Notes under the pieces: generated by a model
Seen by the model: the letters and a program-made list of their open reading frames with translations, nothing else
Told to the model about the DNA's origin: nothing
The model's database searches: none
Shown: positions 34,741-45,699 of the stretch, in pieces
How the letters are laid out: each line of letters starts with the position of its first letter
Position numbering within the stretch: position 1 is the first letter of the stretch
Made by a program: the position numbers and the translations under genes
NCBI RefSeq assembly: GCF_900589395.1
Contig: NZ_UUIS01000013.1
Location: 31,711-95,710, forward strand
Source: Pseudomonas viridiflava
GTDB taxonomy: Bacteria; Pseudomonadota; Gammaproteobacteria; Pseudomonadales; Pseudomonadaceae
Length of the DNA stretch: 64,000 nt
Reading direction: 5' to 3'

Positions 34741-35520
34741 ATGATACAGATCCACGCCCTGCACGCTTTCAGTGACAATTACATCTGGTTGTTACAAGAC
34801 CCTGCGACCCGCTGCTGCGCGGTGGTCGACCCGGGCGACGCCACGCCCGTGCTCGACTGGCTGGAGCATTATCCGGACTGGCAACTGACCGACATCCTGA
34901 TCACCCACCACCACAACGACCATGTGGGTGGCGTCGTCGCCATCAAGCAGGCCACCGGTGCGCGGGTGTCCGGGCCGGCCGGTGAAACCATTCCGGCACG
35001 CGATGTGGCCCTGGCCGACAACGACCGGGTCAGCGTCCTGGGCCTGACCTTCGAGGTACTGCTGGTACCGGGGCATACCGCAGGTCATATCGCTTTCTAC
35101 CATGACGACCCGCAGCAGCCCCTGCTGTTCAGTGGCGACACCCTGTTTGCTGCCGGCTGCGGGCGGCTGTTCGAAGGCACCCCCGAACAGATGCACCAGG
35201 CCCTGACCCGACTGGGCGAACTGCCCGACACCACCGCCATCTACTGCGCCCACGAGTACACCTTGAGCAACCTGCGCTTTGCCAGGGCGGTCGAGCCGGA
35301 CAACCCGCAGGTGGCCGAACGCTTCGAGCAGGTCAGCCAGCTGCGCCGCGAAAACCGTATCAGCCTGCCCTCGAACCTGGCGCTGGAACACCTGACCAAT
35401 CCGTTCCTCAGGGCCCATGTAACATCCGTTAAAGAAAAAGCTGACGAGTGGAGCGGCAAGGACAATACGTCGCCCTGTGCGGTTTTCGCCAGCCTGCGGG
35501 CCTGGAAAAACGAGTTCTGA
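34741..35520 (+). CDS. gloB: Hydroxyacylglutathione hydrolase (glyoxalase II)
   Basis: 259 residues from the ATG before [18 protein letters not shown]. The metallo-beta-lactamase fold binds two metals through [34 protein letters not shown] and CAHEYT, all present. The C-terminal helices with [20 protein letters not shown] bind glutathione. It hydrolyses S-lactoylglutathione to lactate and glutathione in methylglyoxal detoxification. mltD follows about 100 bp later. Confidence 0.96.
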   Translation: MIQIHALHAFSDNYIWLLQDPATRCCAVVDPGDATPVLDWLEHYPDWQLTDILITHHHNDHVGGVVAIKQATGARVSGPAGETIPARDVALADNDRVSVLGLTFEVLLVPGHTAGHIAFYHDDPQQPLLFSGDTLFAAGCGRLFEGTPEQMHQALTRLGELPDTTAIYCAHEYTLSNLRFARAVEPDNPQVAERFEQVSQLRRENRISLPSNLALEHLTNPFLRAHVTSVKEKADEWSGKDNTSPCAVFASLRAWKNEF

Positions 35521-35617
35521 GGTGACCGCCCGGCCGCTTGAAGTTCCCTAAAGGTTGACCGGCGGCAGCGCGCTTTCTAGAATCGCCCGACATTTTTGCC
35601 TGGATACACCCCGGACA

Positions 35618-37228
35618 ATGTCGTCATCTACTGGAAAACCCGCGAGTTCCGACACATTGACGCGACTGGCTCAAGCCATCGCGGTGACGGCAAGCGCGCT
35701 GTTGGCAGGCTGCCAGAGCACCGCTCACGTCGCGCCCGACACCCAAGCGACCTCGACCTGGCGCAGCCAGCCCAACCTGGCGGCAGGCATCAAGCAGAAG
35801 CCCATCTTCGCCCCAACGCCGTCCCCACAGGCCGCGCCGCAGGACGTGTGGGAGCGCATCCGCCTGGGTTACCAGTTGCAGCAGGGCAACGACATGAACC
35901 CGCGCATCGACCAGCAGCGCCTGTGGTTTGCCAACAACCCCTCCTTCCTGGAAAACGCAGGCGAGCGTGGCAGCCTGTACATGCACTACATCGTCGAGCG
36001 CCTCGAAGAGCGCAACATGCCGCTGGAGCTGGCCCTGCTGCCGGTGATCGAAAGCGCCTACAACCCGATGGCCATTTCCCGCAGCCAGGCGGTGGGCCTG
36101 TGGCAGTTCATTCCGTCCACGGGGCGTTATTTCAACCTGCGCCAGACCAGCTTCTATGACGGGCGCCGCGACATCCAGGCTTCGACCAACGCCGCACTCG
36201 ACTACCTGAGCCGCCTGCATGACATGTTCAACGGCGACTGGATGCTCGCCCTGGCGGCCTACAACGCCGGCGAAGGCACGGTCAGCCGGGCCATCGAGCG
36301 CAATGAAAAGCTTGGCCTGCCTACCGATTACTGGAACCTGCCGCTGCCCCAGGAAACCCGCGACTACGTGCCCAAGCTGCTGGCCCTGTCGCAAGTGGTA
36401 CTGACCCCGGCCGCCTATGGCGTGAACCTCAACCCGATCGCCAACGAACCGTATTTCGAAGTGGTCGAGGTCAACAAGCGCGTCGACCTGTCGCGTATTG
36501 CCAGCCTGGCCAATATCGACGAAGACGAGCTGATCCAGCTCAACCCTGCTTTCAAGAAACGCCTGACCGTCGATGGCCCGCAGCACTTGCTGGTGCCGAC
36601 CGCCAAGGCACAACTGGTCACCGCCAACCTGCCGAACCTGAAGCCGGCCGAGTTGATGGAGTGGCAGCACTACCGCGTCCGTCGTGGCGACACCCTCGAC
36701 AGCCTGGCCAAGCGTTACCAGGTGTCGGTCAGCTCGCTCAAGAGCAGTAACCGCCTGGCAGGCAACGCCCTCAAGGTCGGCCAGTCGCTGAACATTCCCG
36801 GGCAGCCGGGCGGTATCGTCCAGCCAGCCTTTGAAATGGTGGCCCGCGAAGACAAGCCGGGGCGCTCGCGCACCTACCGGGTCCGCAACGGCGACAACCT
36901 GACCACCATTGCCCGCACCAACAAGGTCGATGTCGAAGACCTGCAGCGCTGGAACAAGCTGTCTGGCCATCGCCTGAAGATCGGCCAGGCTCTGGTGATC
37001 CAGGACACGGCCAAGGCCGCGCCGGCCCGCAGCAGCGCCACGGCCGTGGCCGGCGGCGCGGTGGACAAGGCCGGCAAGCCGGTGCAGTACAAGATCAAGA
37101 AAGGTGACTCGATGTACCTGGTAGCCAAGCGCTTCAATGTCGAGATGAAACATCTCAAGCGCTGGAACCCACGCTCGGGCCAGGCCCTCAAACCCGGCCA
37201 GACCCTGACCGTCTACCTGCCGCATTGA
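35618..37228 (+). CDS. mltD: Membrane-bound lytic murein transglycosylase D, with LysM repeats
   Basis: 536 residues from the ATG before SSSTGKPASS. A lipoprotein signal ends in ALLAGC. The SLT domain (about residues 95-260) has the catalytic Glu in PVIESAYNPMAIS, then GLWQFIPSTGRYFNL and AAYNAGEGTVSRAI. Three C-terminal LysM domains follow (YRVRRGDTLDSLAKRYQV, YRVRNGDNLTTIARTNKV, YKIKKGDSMYLVAKRFNV), which hold the enzyme on peptidoglycan. It cuts glycan strands with formation of 1,6-anhydro-MurNAc from the inner face of the outer membrane. Confidence 0.95.
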   Translation: MSSSTGKPASSDTLTRLAQAIAVTASALLAGCQSTAHVAPDTQATSTWRSQPNLAAGIKQKPIFAPTPSPQAAPQDVWERIRLGYQLQQGNDMNPRIDQQRLWFANNPSFLENAGERGSLYMHYIVERLEERNMPLELALLPVIESAYNPMAISRSQAVGLWQFIPSTGRYFNLRQTSFYDGRRDIQASTNAALDYLSRLHDMFNGDWMLALAAYNAGEGTVSRAIERNEKLGLPTDYWNLPLPQETRDYVPKLLALSQVVLTPAAYGVNLNPIANEPYFEVVEVNKRVDLSRIASLANIDEDELIQLNPAFKKRLTVDGPQHLLVPTAKAQLVTANLPNLKPAELMEWQHYRVRRGDTLDSLAKRYQVSVSSLKSSNRLAGNALKVGQSLNIPGQPGGIVQPAFEMVAREDKPGRSRTYRVRNGDNLTTIARTNKVDVEDLQRWNKLSGHRLKIGQALVIQDTAKAAPARSSATAVAGGAVDKAGKPVQYKIKKGDSMYLVAKRFNVEMKHLKRWNPRSGQALKPGQTLTVYLPH

Positions 37229-37335
37229 TCGACCCGCGCGCCGGTCCCGCCAAAGCCTGCGGGGCCGGCGCGGTCTTTTGCAGGCCCCGACAAGCTGTTA
37301 CTGTTAGCGCCCTGAAAGCCCAAGCCGTATGGATC

Positions 37336-39165
37336 GTGATACGTCCCATCCTGTTAGCCATCAGCCTGGGCTTGAGCTCGAACGCCAGCGCCGCCATCAG
37401 CGAAAGCCATGGCTACGCCCAGTTTGGCGTCCTCAAGTACCCGGCCAGTTTCACCCATTTCGACTGGGTCAACCCCGAGGCGCCAAAAGCCGGCACCTTG
37501 CGGATAATGGCATTCGGCATTTTTGACACCCTCAATCCGTACACGCTCAAGGGCAGCAGCCCGGTCTCGACCGGTAACTTCCTGCAGTACGGCGTCAACG
37601 AGCTCAACGAACCGTTGATGGTCGGCACCGGCCCCTATGACCCGTCAGGCGACGAAGCCACCTCCAGCTATGGATTGATTGCGCGCAGTGTCGAGTACAG
37701 CGAGGACCGCAGCTGGGTGGTCTACAATCTGCGGCCCGAGGCGCGCTTCCACGATGGTCACCCCATCACCGCCTACGACGTGGCCTTTTCCTGGCGCACT
37801 TTGCTCAAGGACGGCCATCCGCAATACCGCACCGCCCTTCAGGAAGTGCAGCGGGTCGATATCCTTGATCGTCATCGCATCCGCTTCGTGTTCAAGCGCG
37901 TCGGCAACCCGTTGCTGATCATGCGCCTGGGCGAAATGCCGGTCTTGGCGCAGCACTACTGGAAAGACCGCGATTTTCGCTCCACCACCTTCGAGCCGCC
38001 CCTGGGCAGCGGGCCGTATCGCATCACGCAGGTGCAACCGGGTCGCCAACTGGTGTTCGAGCGGGTCAAGGATTACTGGGGCAAGGACCTGCCGGTCAAC
38101 CGCGGCAAATACAATTTCGACCGGGTCGAGGTCGAGTTCTACCGCGACAGCGAGGTGGCCTTCGAAGCCTTCAAGGCCGGCGAGTTCGACATTTATATCG
38201 AGCACCAGGCCAAGAACTGGGCCAATGGCTACAATTTTGCCGCTGTCAAAGACGGCCAGGTGATCAAGGCGGCGATCCCGCACCGGATTCCGACCCAGAC
38301 CCAGGGGCTGTTCTTCAATACCCGTCGCGCGACTTTCAGCGACGAGCGGGTGCGTGAAGCGCTGGGCCTGCTGTTCAATTTCGAATGGACCAACCGGACG
38401 CTGTTCAGCGACGCCTACCAGCGCTCGGCCAGCTATTACCCCAACAGCGAATTTGCCGCCACAGGTGTGCCGAGCGGGCGGGAATGGCTGATGCTGGCGC
38501 CGTATCGTGAGCGCTTGCCGGCCAGCCTGTTTACCCAGCCTTTCGAGCTGCCGCGCACCGACGGCGGCGGCCTGCCACGAGAAACCCTGCGCAAGGCCCT
38601 GAGTCTGTTGAGCGAGGCCGGATGGCACTTTTCCGGTCAGCGGCTGGTCAATGCCGAACAGCAGCCGTTGCATTTCGAAATCCTGCTGGTCAATCCCAAC
38701 CTTGAGCGCATCCTGCAGCCGTATGTGCAAGACTTGCGCCGCGTCGGTATCGAGGTCGCGCTGCGCACCGTCGATCGAGCCCAATACAAACAGCGCCTGG
38801 ACCGCTTCGACTTCGACATGATCCTCATGACCCTGCCGCAGACCCTGAGCCCGGGGCTTGAACAGTGGCAGTATTTTCATTCCAGCCAGGCGACGGTCAA
38901 TGGCAGCAAGAATTACGCCGGCATCAACAGCCCGGTGGTCGATGGTCTGCTCAATCAGCTGCTGGCCGCGCAAAGCCGCGAAGACCAGGTGGCCGCTGCC
39001 CGCGCCCTGGACCGGGTCTTGCTGGCACGGCATTACATGATTCCCAACTGGTACCTCAACAGCCATCGTCTGGCCTGGCGCGATCGTTTCGCCAGGGTCA
39101 CTACCCCGCCCTACACCCTGGGCCTGCGGGCATGGTGGCTCAAGCCTCTGGAGAACACCCGATGA
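37336..39165 (+). CDS. Extracellular solute-binding protein of peptide ABC importer (first of two)
   Basis: About 609 residues if the GTG before IRPILLAISLG is the start, which gives a clean signal peptide ending SNASA; the frame is open back to mltD, and no good ribosome site decides. The SBP family 5 pattern includes KPEAPKAGTL-like [31 protein letters not shown] and PLGSGPYRI, then the YejA-type QTQGLFFNTRRATFSDERVREALGLLFNFEW. It should deliver oligopeptides or microcin C-like compounds to the YejBEF transporter encoded downstream. It overlaps the next gene by 4 bp. Confidence 0.88.
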   Translation: MIRPILLAISLGLSSNASAAISESHGYAQFGVLKYPASFTHFDWVNPEAPKAGTLRIMAFGIFDTLNPYTLKGSSPVSTGNFLQYGVNELNEPLMVGTGPYDPSGDEATSSYGLIARSVEYSEDRSWVVYNLRPEARFHDGHPITAYDVAFSWRTLLKDGHPQYRTALQEVQRVDILDRHRIRFVFKRVGNPLLIMRLGEMPVLAQHYWKDRDFRSTTFEPPLGSGPYRITQVQPGRQLVFERVKDYWGKDLPVNRGKYNFDRVEVEFYRDSEVAFEAFKAGEFDIYIEHQAKNWANGYNFAAVKDGQVIKAAIPHRIPTQTQGLFFNTRRATFSDERVREALGLLFNFEWTNRTLFSDAYQRSASYYPNSEFAATGVPSGREWLMLAPYRERLPASLFTQPFELPRTDGGGLPRETLRKALSLLSEAGWHFSGQRLVNAEQQPLHFEILLVNPNLERILQPYVQDLRRVGIEVALRTVDRAQYKQRLDRFDFDMILMTLPQTLSPGLEQWQYFHSSQATVNGSKNYAGINSPVVDGLLNQLLAAQSREDQVAAARALDRVLLARHYMIPNWYLNSHRLAWRDRFARVTTPPYTLGLRAWWLKPLENTR

Positions 39166-41021
39166 ATCCGATGCGTTTGCTGTTCGCGCCGGCAGCCGGC
39201 CTGTTGCTGGCTACCCTGGCCTGCGCGGCCTTGGCCGCGCCCCAGCATGCCGTGACGTTGTACGACGAAGCGCCCAAGTACCCGCCCGACTTCAAGCACT
39301 TCGACTACGTCAACCCCGACGCCCCCAAGGGCGGCACCTTCCGCCAGGCCGGCCGGGGCGGCTTCGACAGCCTCAACAGCTTTATCAGCAAAGGCGTACC
39401 GGCCGAAGACCTCGACCTGATCTACGACACGCTGGCGCGGTCGAGCCTGGATGAGCCGTTGACCGAATATGGCCTGATCGCCAGCAAGATCGAAAAAGCC
39501 CCGGACAACACCTGGGTGCGTTTCTATCTGCGCCCCGAAGCGCGTTTTCATGATGGCCATCCGGTGCGCGCCGAAGACGTCGAATTCACCTTCAATACCC
39601 TGATCAAGGACGGCGCACCCATGTTCCGCGCCTACTACGCCGGGGTCGACCAAGTGGTGGTCGAAGACCCATTGCGGGTGCTGTTCAAGTTCAAGGACAA
39701 CCACAGTCGCGAGCTGCCGCTGATCCTGGGCCAATTGCCGGTGCTGCCCAAGCATTTCTGGGCCACCCGCGATTTCACCAAGAGCAGCCTGGAGGTGCCG
39801 CTGGGCAGCGGGCCGTACAAGGTCGCCGAGGTCAAGCCAGGCCGTTCGATGCGCTACGAGCGGGTCAAGGACTACTGGGGCAAGGACCTGCCGGTCAACC
39901 GCGGCCTGTACAACTTCGACGTCATGACCTACGACTATTACCGCGACAACACCGTGGCCATGGAGGGCCTGAAAGCCGGGCAATTCGATTATTGGCAGGA
40001 GAACACCGCCAAGAGCTGGGCCACCGCCTATGACATTGCGGCCGTGCGTGAAGGGCGCCTGATCAAGGAAGAACTGCCCAACGGCAACCCGCAGGGCATG
40101 CAGGGCTTTGTGTTCAACCTGCGCAAGCCGGTGTTCCAGGACCCGAAAGTGCGCGAGGCATTGACCTTGCTGTTCGATTTCGAATGGACCAACAAGCAGC
40201 TGTTCAACGGCTCCTACACTCGCACCAAAAGCTATTTCGACAACTCGGAAATGGCCGCCACCGGTTTACCGGGGCCTGACGAGATGAAGCTGCTCGAACC
40301 GCTGCGCGACAAGGTCCCGGCGCGGGTCTTCACCGAGCCGTTCAGCCTGCCGGCTACCGATGGCAGCGGCATGATCCGCCCGCAACTGCGCCGCGCCTAT
40401 CAACTGTTGCTCGAAGCCGGCTGGAGCATCCAGAACGACCGGATGAGCGATGCGCAGGGCCAGCCGATGAAGCTGGAGTTTCTCATGGCACAGCCTGAGT
40501 TCGAGCGCGTGCTGTTGCCTTACAAGCGTAACTTGAACGATCTGGGCATCGAACTGGTGATCCGCCGCGTGGACGTGGCCGAATACGTCAACCGCCTGCG
40601 CTCGCGGGACTTCGACATGATCGTCAGCAGTTTTCCGCAATCGTCTTCGCCAGGTAACGAGCAGCGCGAGTACTTTCATTCGTCCAGCGCCGACCGTTCC
40701 GGCAGCCGCAACCTGATCGGCCTGAAGGATCCGGCCATCGACGCCCTGGTCGACGGCCTGATCCGCGCCGACTCGCGCCAGAACCTGGTGGCCTACACCC
40801 ATGCCTTGGACCGCACGTTGCTGTGGGGCTTCTACATGGTGCCCAACTGGCACATCAAGAGCTGGCGGATCGTGTACTGGGACCACCTGGCGCACCCCAA
40901 GGCCAAGGCGTTGTCGGATATCGGTCTGAGCAGCTGGTGGGCGAGGCCCGACGTCAAGCCGGCCCCGCCGGCCGCACCGCCCCCATCGCCAGAAGGCGAT
41001 GCCAAGCCTGAGGAACGCTGA
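39162..41021 (+). CDS. Extracellular solute-binding protein of peptide ABC importer (second of two, YejA-like)
   Basis: 619 residues with signal peptide ([20 protein letters not shown], cut before APQHAV). It is a clear paralogue of the upstream protein: [58 protein letters not shown] and the shared [15 protein letters not shown]. The C-terminal half has [21 protein letters not shown] features typical of YejA. The ATGA overlap with the preceding stop and the one-base gap to yejB show one operon. Two receptors probably widen the range of peptides taken up. Confidence 0.9.
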   Translation: MNPMRLLFAPAAGLLLATLACAALAAPQHAVTLYDEAPKYPPDFKHFDYVNPDAPKGGTFRQAGRGGFDSLNSFISKGVPAEDLDLIYDTLARSSLDEPLTEYGLIASKIEKAPDNTWVRFYLRPEARFHDGHPVRAEDVEFTFNTLIKDGAPMFRAYYAGVDQVVVEDPLRVLFKFKDNHSRELPLILGQLPVLPKHFWATRDFTKSSLEVPLGSGPYKVAEVKPGRSMRYERVKDYWGKDLPVNRGLYNFDVMTYDYYRDNTVAMEGLKAGQFDYWQENTAKSWATAYDIAAVREGRLIKEELPNGNPQGMQGFVFNLRKPVFQDPKVREALTLLFDFEWTNKQLFNGSYTRTKSYFDNSEMAATGLPGPDEMKLLEPLRDKVPARVFTEPFSLPATDGSGMIRPQLRRAYQLLLEAGWSIQNDRMSDAQGQPMKLEFLMAQPEFERVLLPYKRNLNDLGIELVIRRVDVAEYVNRLRSRDFDMIVSSFPQSSSPGNEQREYFHSSSADRSGSRNLIGLKDPAIDALVDGLIRADSRQNLVAYTHALDRTLLWGFYMVPNWHIKSWRIVYWDHLAHPKAKALSDIGLSSWWARPDVKPAPPAAPPPSPEGDAKPEER

Positions 41022-41022
41022 C

Positions 41023-42096
41023 ATGCTGGCTTATATTTTTCGGCGCCTGCTGCTGATCATCCCCACCTTGCTGGGCATCCTGATCATCAACTTCGTCATC
41101 GTCCAGGCCGCGCCCGGTGGCCCGGTCGAGCAGATGATCGCCAAGCTTGAAGGCTTCGATGGTGCTACCAGCCGCATCGCCGGTGGCGGTTCGGAAGTGG
41201 CTGTGGCCGGTTCCAACTATCGCGGCGCACAAGGCCTGGACCCGGCGCTGGTCGAGGAAATCCAGCGCATGTACGGCTTCGACAAGCCGGCGCCGGAACG
41301 CCTGTGGATCATGATCAAGAATTACGCCCAACTGGATTTCGGTACCAGCTTCTTTCGCGATGCCAAGGTCACCGACCTGATCATGGAGAAGATGCCGGTC
41401 TCGATCTCGCTGGGGCTGTGGAGCACGCTGATCATGTACCTGGTGTCGATTCCGCTGGGCATCGCCAAGGCGACCCGGCACGGCAGCCAGTTCGACGTCT
41501 GGACCAGTTCGGCGATCATCGTCGGCTATGCCATTCCGGCGTTCCTGTTCGCCATCCTGCTGATCGTGGTGTTCGCCGGCGGCAGCTACCTGGACTGGTT
41601 TCCGCTGCGCGGCCTGACCTCGAACAACTTTGACGAGCTGAGCACCACCGGCAAGGTGCTGGATTACTTCTGGCACCTGGTGCTGCCGATCACCGCGCTG
41701 GTGATCGGCAACTTCGCGACCCTGACCCTGCTGACCAAGAACAGCTTTCTCGATGAGATCAGCAAGCAGTACGTGGTCACGGCCAGAGCCAAGGGTCTGA
41801 GCAATAACCGTGTGCTATACGGCCATGTGTTTCGCAACGCCATGTTGCTGGTGATCGCCGGCTTCCCATCGGCCTTCATCGGCATCTTCTTCACCGGCTC
41901 GTTGTTGGTGGAGGTGATCTTCTCCCTCGACGGCCTGGGCCTGATGAGCTTCGAGTCGGCCATCAACCGCGACTACCCGGTGGTGTTCGGCACCCTGTTC
42001 ATCTTCACCCTGCTGGGACTGGTGGTGAAACTGATCGGCGATCTGACCTATACCCTGGTCGACCCGCGCATCGACTTCGAAAGCAGGGAGCATTGA
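41023..42096 (+). CDS. yejB: Peptide/microcin C ABC importer permease YejB
   Basis: 357 residues. It begins with a membrane helix ([19 protein letters not shown]) and has five further segments. The binding-protein-dependent permease EAA-type loop is at [20 protein letters not shown]. The extra N-terminal periplasmic loop ([19 protein letters not shown]) is characteristic of YejB rather than DppB. It pairs with YejE to form the channel. Confidence 0.93.
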   Translation: MLAYIFRRLLLIIPTLLGILIINFVIVQAAPGGPVEQMIAKLEGFDGATSRIAGGGSEVAVAGSNYRGAQGLDPALVEEIQRMYGFDKPAPERLWIMIKNYAQLDFGTSFFRDAKVTDLIMEKMPVSISLGLWSTLIMYLVSIPLGIAKATRHGSQFDVWTSSAIIVGYAIPAFLFAILLIVVFAGGSYLDWFPLRGLTSNNFDELSTTGKVLDYFWHLVLPITALVIGNFATLTLLTKNSFLDEISKQYVVTARAKGLSNNRVLYGHVFRNAMLLVIAGFPSAFIGIFFTGSLLVEVIFSLDGLGLMSFESAINRDYPVVFGTLFIFTLLGLVVKLIGDLTYTLVDPRIDFESREH

Positions 42097-42097
42097 T

Positions 42098-43117
42098 ATG
42101 CCGTTGTCCCCTCTCAATCGTCGCCGCTTCGAGCGTTTCAAGGCCAACAAGCGTGGCTGGTGGTCGTTGTGGCTGTTCATGGCGCTGTTCATTCTCAGCC
42201 TGGGCGCCGAGTTGATCGCCAACGACAAGCCGCTGGCCGTGCGCTACGACGGGCAGTGGTTCTTCCCGGTGCTGGAGCGCTACCCGGAAACCACCTTCGG
42301 CGGCGAATTCCCGCTGGAAGCCAACTACAAGAGCCCCTATATCCAGGACCTGCTGGCGGCCAAGGACGGCTGGACGCTGTGGGCGCCGATTCCGTTCAGC
42401 TACCAGAGCATCAACTACGACCTCAAGGTCCCGGCTCCCGCCCCGCCATCGCGCGAAAACCTGCTGGGCACCGACGATCAGGGCCGCGATGTGCTGGCAC
42501 GGGTCATCTACGGCTTTCGCATCTCGGTGCTGTTCGCCCTGACCCTGACCCTGATCAGTTCGGTCATTGGCGTGATTGCCGGCGCCCTGCAAGGGTTCTA
42601 TGGCGGCTGGGTCGACCTGGTCGGCCAGCGCTTCCTGGAGATCTGGTCGGGCTTGCCGGTGCTGTACCTGTTGATCATCCTGGCCAGCTTCGTACAACCC
42701 AACTTCTGGTGGCTGCTGGGCATCATGCTGCTGTTTTCGTGGATGAGCCTGGTGGATGTGGTGCGCGCCGAGTTCCTGCGCGGGCGCAACCTGGAATACG
42801 TGCGCGCCGCCAGGGCCCTGGGGATGCGCAATGGCGAGATCATGTTCCGGCACATCCTGCCCAACGCGATGATCTCGACCATGACCTTCATGCCGTTCAT
42901 TCTCACCGGCGCCATCGGCACCCTGACCGCGCTGGACTTCCTCGGCTTCGGCCTGCCGGCCGGCTCGCCGTCGCTGGGCGAACTGGTCGCCCAGGGCAAG
43001 GCCAACCTGCAGGCCCCGTGGCTGGGGATCAGCGCCTTTGCCGTGCTGGCCCTGATGCTCAGCCTGCTGGTATTCATCGGTGAATCGGCCCGCGATGCCT
43101 TCGACCCAAGGAAATGA
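42098..43117 (+). CDS. yejE: Peptide/microcin C ABC importer permease YejE
   Basis: 339 residues with the family's N-terminal RFERFKANKRGWWSLWLFMA segment and the long periplasmic loop carrying YPETTFGGEFPLEANY. The later ENLLGTDDQGRDVLARVIYG precedes five membrane helices. The EAA-type loop is EYVRAARALGMRNGEIMFRH. It is one base behind yejB and one base ahead of yejF, so the five genes form one transcription unit. Confidence 0.93.
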   Translation: MPLSPLNRRRFERFKANKRGWWSLWLFMALFILSLGAELIANDKPLAVRYDGQWFFPVLERYPETTFGGEFPLEANYKSPYIQDLLAAKDGWTLWAPIPFSYQSINYDLKVPAPAPPSRENLLGTDDQGRDVLARVIYGFRISVLFALTLTLISSVIGVIAGALQGFYGGWVDLVGQRFLEIWSGLPVLYLLIILASFVQPNFWWLLGIMLLFSWMSLVDVVRAEFLRGRNLEYVRAARALGMRNGEIMFRHILPNAMISTMTFMPFILTGAIGTLTALDFLGFGLPAGSPSLGELVAQGKANLQAPWLGISAFAVLALMLSLLVFIGESARDAFDPRK

Positions 43118-43118
43118 C

Positions 43119-44729
43119 ATGACCCAGGACAATCTGATCGAAATCCGCGATCTGGCGGTCGAGTTCGTCACGGGCGACACCCGCCAGCGGGCGGTCGAGG
43201 GCATCAGCTTCGATATTCGTCGTGGCGAAACCCTGGCGCTGGTCGGCGAAAGCGGCTCGGGCAAGTCAGTGACCGCGCACTCGATCCTGCGCCTGCTGCC
43301 CTACCCCATTGCCAGCCACCCGTCGGGCAGCATCCGCTATGCCGGCCAGGACCTGTTGAAGCTGGACGAAAAGCACTTGCGCCGCCTGCGCGGCAACCGC
43401 ATCGCGATGATCTTCCAGGAGCCGATGACCTCGCTCAACCCGCTGCACTCGGTCGAAAAACAGATCAACGAAGTGCTGGCGCTGCACAAGGGTCTGACCG
43501 GCAAGGCGGCCACTGAGCGCACCCTGGAGCTGCTGGCGCTGGTCGGCATTCCCGAGCCACGCAAACGCCTCAAGGCCCTGCCCCACGAGCTCTCCGGCGG
43601 TCAGCGCCAGCGGGTGATGATCGCCATGGCCTTGGCCAACGAGCCTGAACTGCTGATTGCGGACGAACCCACGACGGCGCTGGACGTGACGGTGCAACTG
43701 AAAATCCTTGAATTGCTCAAGGAGCTGCAAGGTCGCCTGGGCATGGCGCTGCTGCTGATCAGCCATGATCTGAACGTGGTACGGCAAATAGCCCACCGGG
43801 TATGTGTCATGCAGCGCGGTTCCATCGTCGAACAGGCATCGTGCGAAGAACTGTTTCGTTCTCCGCAGCATCCGTACACCCAGACGCTGCTCAATGCCGA
43901 ACCCAGCGGTGGACCTGTAGACACCGTACCGGGCAAGCCATTGATCGAGGTCGAGGACCTGCGGGTCTGGTTCCCGATCAAGAAGGGCCTGCTCAAGCGC
44001 ACCGTCGATCACGTCAAGGCCGTTGACGGCGTGAGCTTCAGCCTGCCGCAGGGCCAGACACTGGGCATTGTCGGGGAAAGCGGATCGGGCAAGTCCACCC
44101 TGGGCCTGGCGATCTTGCGCCTGTTGTCCAGCGAGGGCGCCATCCGGTTCCAGGGCCAGCCCTTGCAGGGGTTGTCGCAGCAGCAGGTTCGCCCGCTGCG
44201 CCGACAGATGCAGGTGGTGTTCCAGGACCCGTTCGGCAGCCTGAGCCCGCGCATGTCGGTGTCTGAAATCGTGGGTGAAGGCCTGCGTATTCACGGCATG
44301 GGCACGGTGGCCGAGCAGGAGCAGGCCATTATCGAGGCACTGACAGAGGTGGGGCTGGACCCGCAAACCCGCCACCGTTACCCTCACGAGTTTTCCGGCG
44401 GGCAACGGCAGCGTATCGCCATTGCCCGGGCCCTGGTGCTCAAGCCGGCGCTGATTCTGCTGGACGAGCCCACCTCGGCGCTCGACCGGACCGTGCAGCG
44501 CCAGGTGGTCGAACTGCTACGCTCGCTGCAACTCAAGTACAACCTGACGTATCTGTTCATCAGCCATGACCTGGCTGTCGTCAAGGCGCTGAGCCACCAG
44601 TTGATGGTGGTCAAGCAAGGTAAAGTGGTCGAACAAGGTGCAGCCGAGGCTGTTTTCGCCGCACCGCAACATCCTTACACACAGCAGCTGCTGGAAGCCG
44701 CCTTCATGGCGCCAGTGGCTGTCGATTAA
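43119..44729 (+). CDS. yejF: Peptide/microcin C ABC importer ATPase YejF (two nucleotide-binding domains)
   Basis: 536 residues with two complete ABC domains in tandem. The first has Walker [14 protein letters not shown], signature [15 protein letters not shown] and Walker [13 protein letters not shown]. The second has [28 protein letters not shown] and [12 protein letters not shown]. The fused format is what separates YejF from DppDF. The ATG overlaps nothing and follows AAGGAAATGAC. It powers import through YejBE. Confidence 0.95.
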   Translation: MTQDNLIEIRDLAVEFVTGDTRQRAVEGISFDIRRGETLALVGESGSGKSVTAHSILRLLPYPIASHPSGSIRYAGQDLLKLDEKHLRRLRGNRIAMIFQEPMTSLNPLHSVEKQINEVLALHKGLTGKAATERTLELLALVGIPEPRKRLKALPHELSGGQRQRVMIAMALANEPELLIADEPTTALDVTVQLKILELLKELQGRLGMALLLISHDLNVVRQIAHRVCVMQRGSIVEQASCEELFRSPQHPYTQTLLNAEPSGGPVDTVPGKPLIEVEDLRVWFPIKKGLLKRTVDHVKAVDGVSFSLPQGQTLGIVGESGSGKSTLGLAILRLLSSEGAIRFQGQPLQGLSQQQVRPLRRQMQVVFQDPFGSLSPRMSVSEIVGEGLRIHGMGTVAEQEQAIIEALTEVGLDPQTRHRYPHEFSGGQRQRIAIARALVLKPALILLDEPTSALDRTVQRQVVELLRSLQLKYNLTYLFISHDLAVVKALSHQLMVVKQGKVVEQGAAEAVFAAPQHPYTQQLLEAAFMAPVAVD

Positions 44730-44747
44730 CCTGAAGAGGAACAACAC

Positions 44748-45542
44748 ATGGGTTTTCTCGCCGGTAAGCGCGTCCTGATCGTCGGTGTCGCCAGTAAACT
44801 GTCCATCGCATCCGGCATCGCTGCCGCCATGCATCGTGAAGGTGCAGAGCTTGCTTTCACCTACCAGAACGACAAGCTCAAAGGCCGTGTCGAAGAGTTC
44901 GCCGCAGGCTGGGGTTCCAATCCCGAGCTGTGCTTCCCTTGCGATGTCGCCAGCGACGAAGAGATCGCCAAGGTCTTCGAAGCACTGGGCAAGAAGTGGG
45001 ACGGCCTGGACGTGATTGTCCACTCGGTCGGCTACGCGCCGGGCGACCAGCTCGACGGTGACTTCACCAACGCCACCACCCGTGACGGCTTCCGCATTGC
45101 CCACGACATCAGCGCCTACAGCTTCATCGCCCTGGCCAAGGCCGGTCGCGAGATGATGAAAGGCCGTAACGGCAGCCTGTTGACCCTGTCGTACCTGGGC
45201 GCCGAGCGCACCATGCCCAACTACAACGTGATGGGCATGGCCAAGGCCAGCCTGGAAGCGGGCGTACGTTATCTGGCCGGCAGCCTGGGCGCCGAAGGCA
45301 CCCGCGTCAACGCGGTATCGGCAGGTCCTATCCGCACCCTGGCGGCCTCGGGCATCAAGAACTTCCGCAAGATGCTGGCCGCCAACGAAGCGCAGACGCC
45401 ACTGCGTCGCAACGTGACCATCGACGAAGTCGGCAATGCCGCCGCCTTCCTGTGCTCGGACCTGGCGTCGGGCATCAGCGGTGAAATCATGTACGTCGAC
45501 GGCGGTTTCAACACCACCGCGATGGGCAATATCGAAGAGTAA
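44748..45542 (+). CDS. fabI: Enoyl-[acyl-carrier-protein] reductase (NADH), FabI type
   Basis: 264 residues. The SDR-like FabI form has the variant glycine motif [13 protein letters not shown], then [14 protein letters not shown], and the catalytic Tyr-x6-Lys in [16 protein letters not shown]. Later [15 protein letters not shown] marks the substrate loop. It carries out the last step of each fatty-acid elongation cycle. RBS GAAGAGGAACAACAC. A strong terminator follows directly. Confidence 0.96.
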   Translation: MGFLAGKRVLIVGVASKLSIASGIAAAMHREGAELAFTYQNDKLKGRVEEFAAGWGSNPELCFPCDVASDEEIAKVFEALGKKWDGLDVIVHSVGYAPGDQLDGDFTNATTRDGFRIAHDISAYSFIALAKAGREMMKGRNGSLLTLSYLGAERTMPNYNVMGMAKASLEAGVRYLAGSLGAEGTRVNAVSAGPIRTLAASGIKNFRKMLAANEAQTPLRRNVTIDEVGNAAAFLCSDLASGISGEIMYVDGGFNTTAMGNIEE

Positions 45543-45563
45543 GCGGCTGCTTGCTCAGGCATG

Positions 45564-45593
45564 AAAAAGGCCGCCCCTGGGGCGGCCTTTTTT
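45564..45593 (+). terminator. Rho-independent terminator after fabI
   Basis: AAGGCCGCCCC pairs with GGGGCGGCCTT, with a T-tract after it and an A-tract before it, so it may work in both directions for fabI and the convergent ppiD. Confidence 0.92.
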
Positions 45594-45699
45594 ATGCGGG
45601 CTTTGAGCTAAAAGCTGCAAGCTGCAAGCGAATCGCATTGGCCTGAATGGCCTGTTGAATCAACACGATCTGCTTGCCGCTTGCTGCTCACCTTTCCCC

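Noticed and set aside
35624..37225. 533-codon minus-strand frame over mltD
   Set aside because: Antisense to the SLT and LysM domains of mltD.
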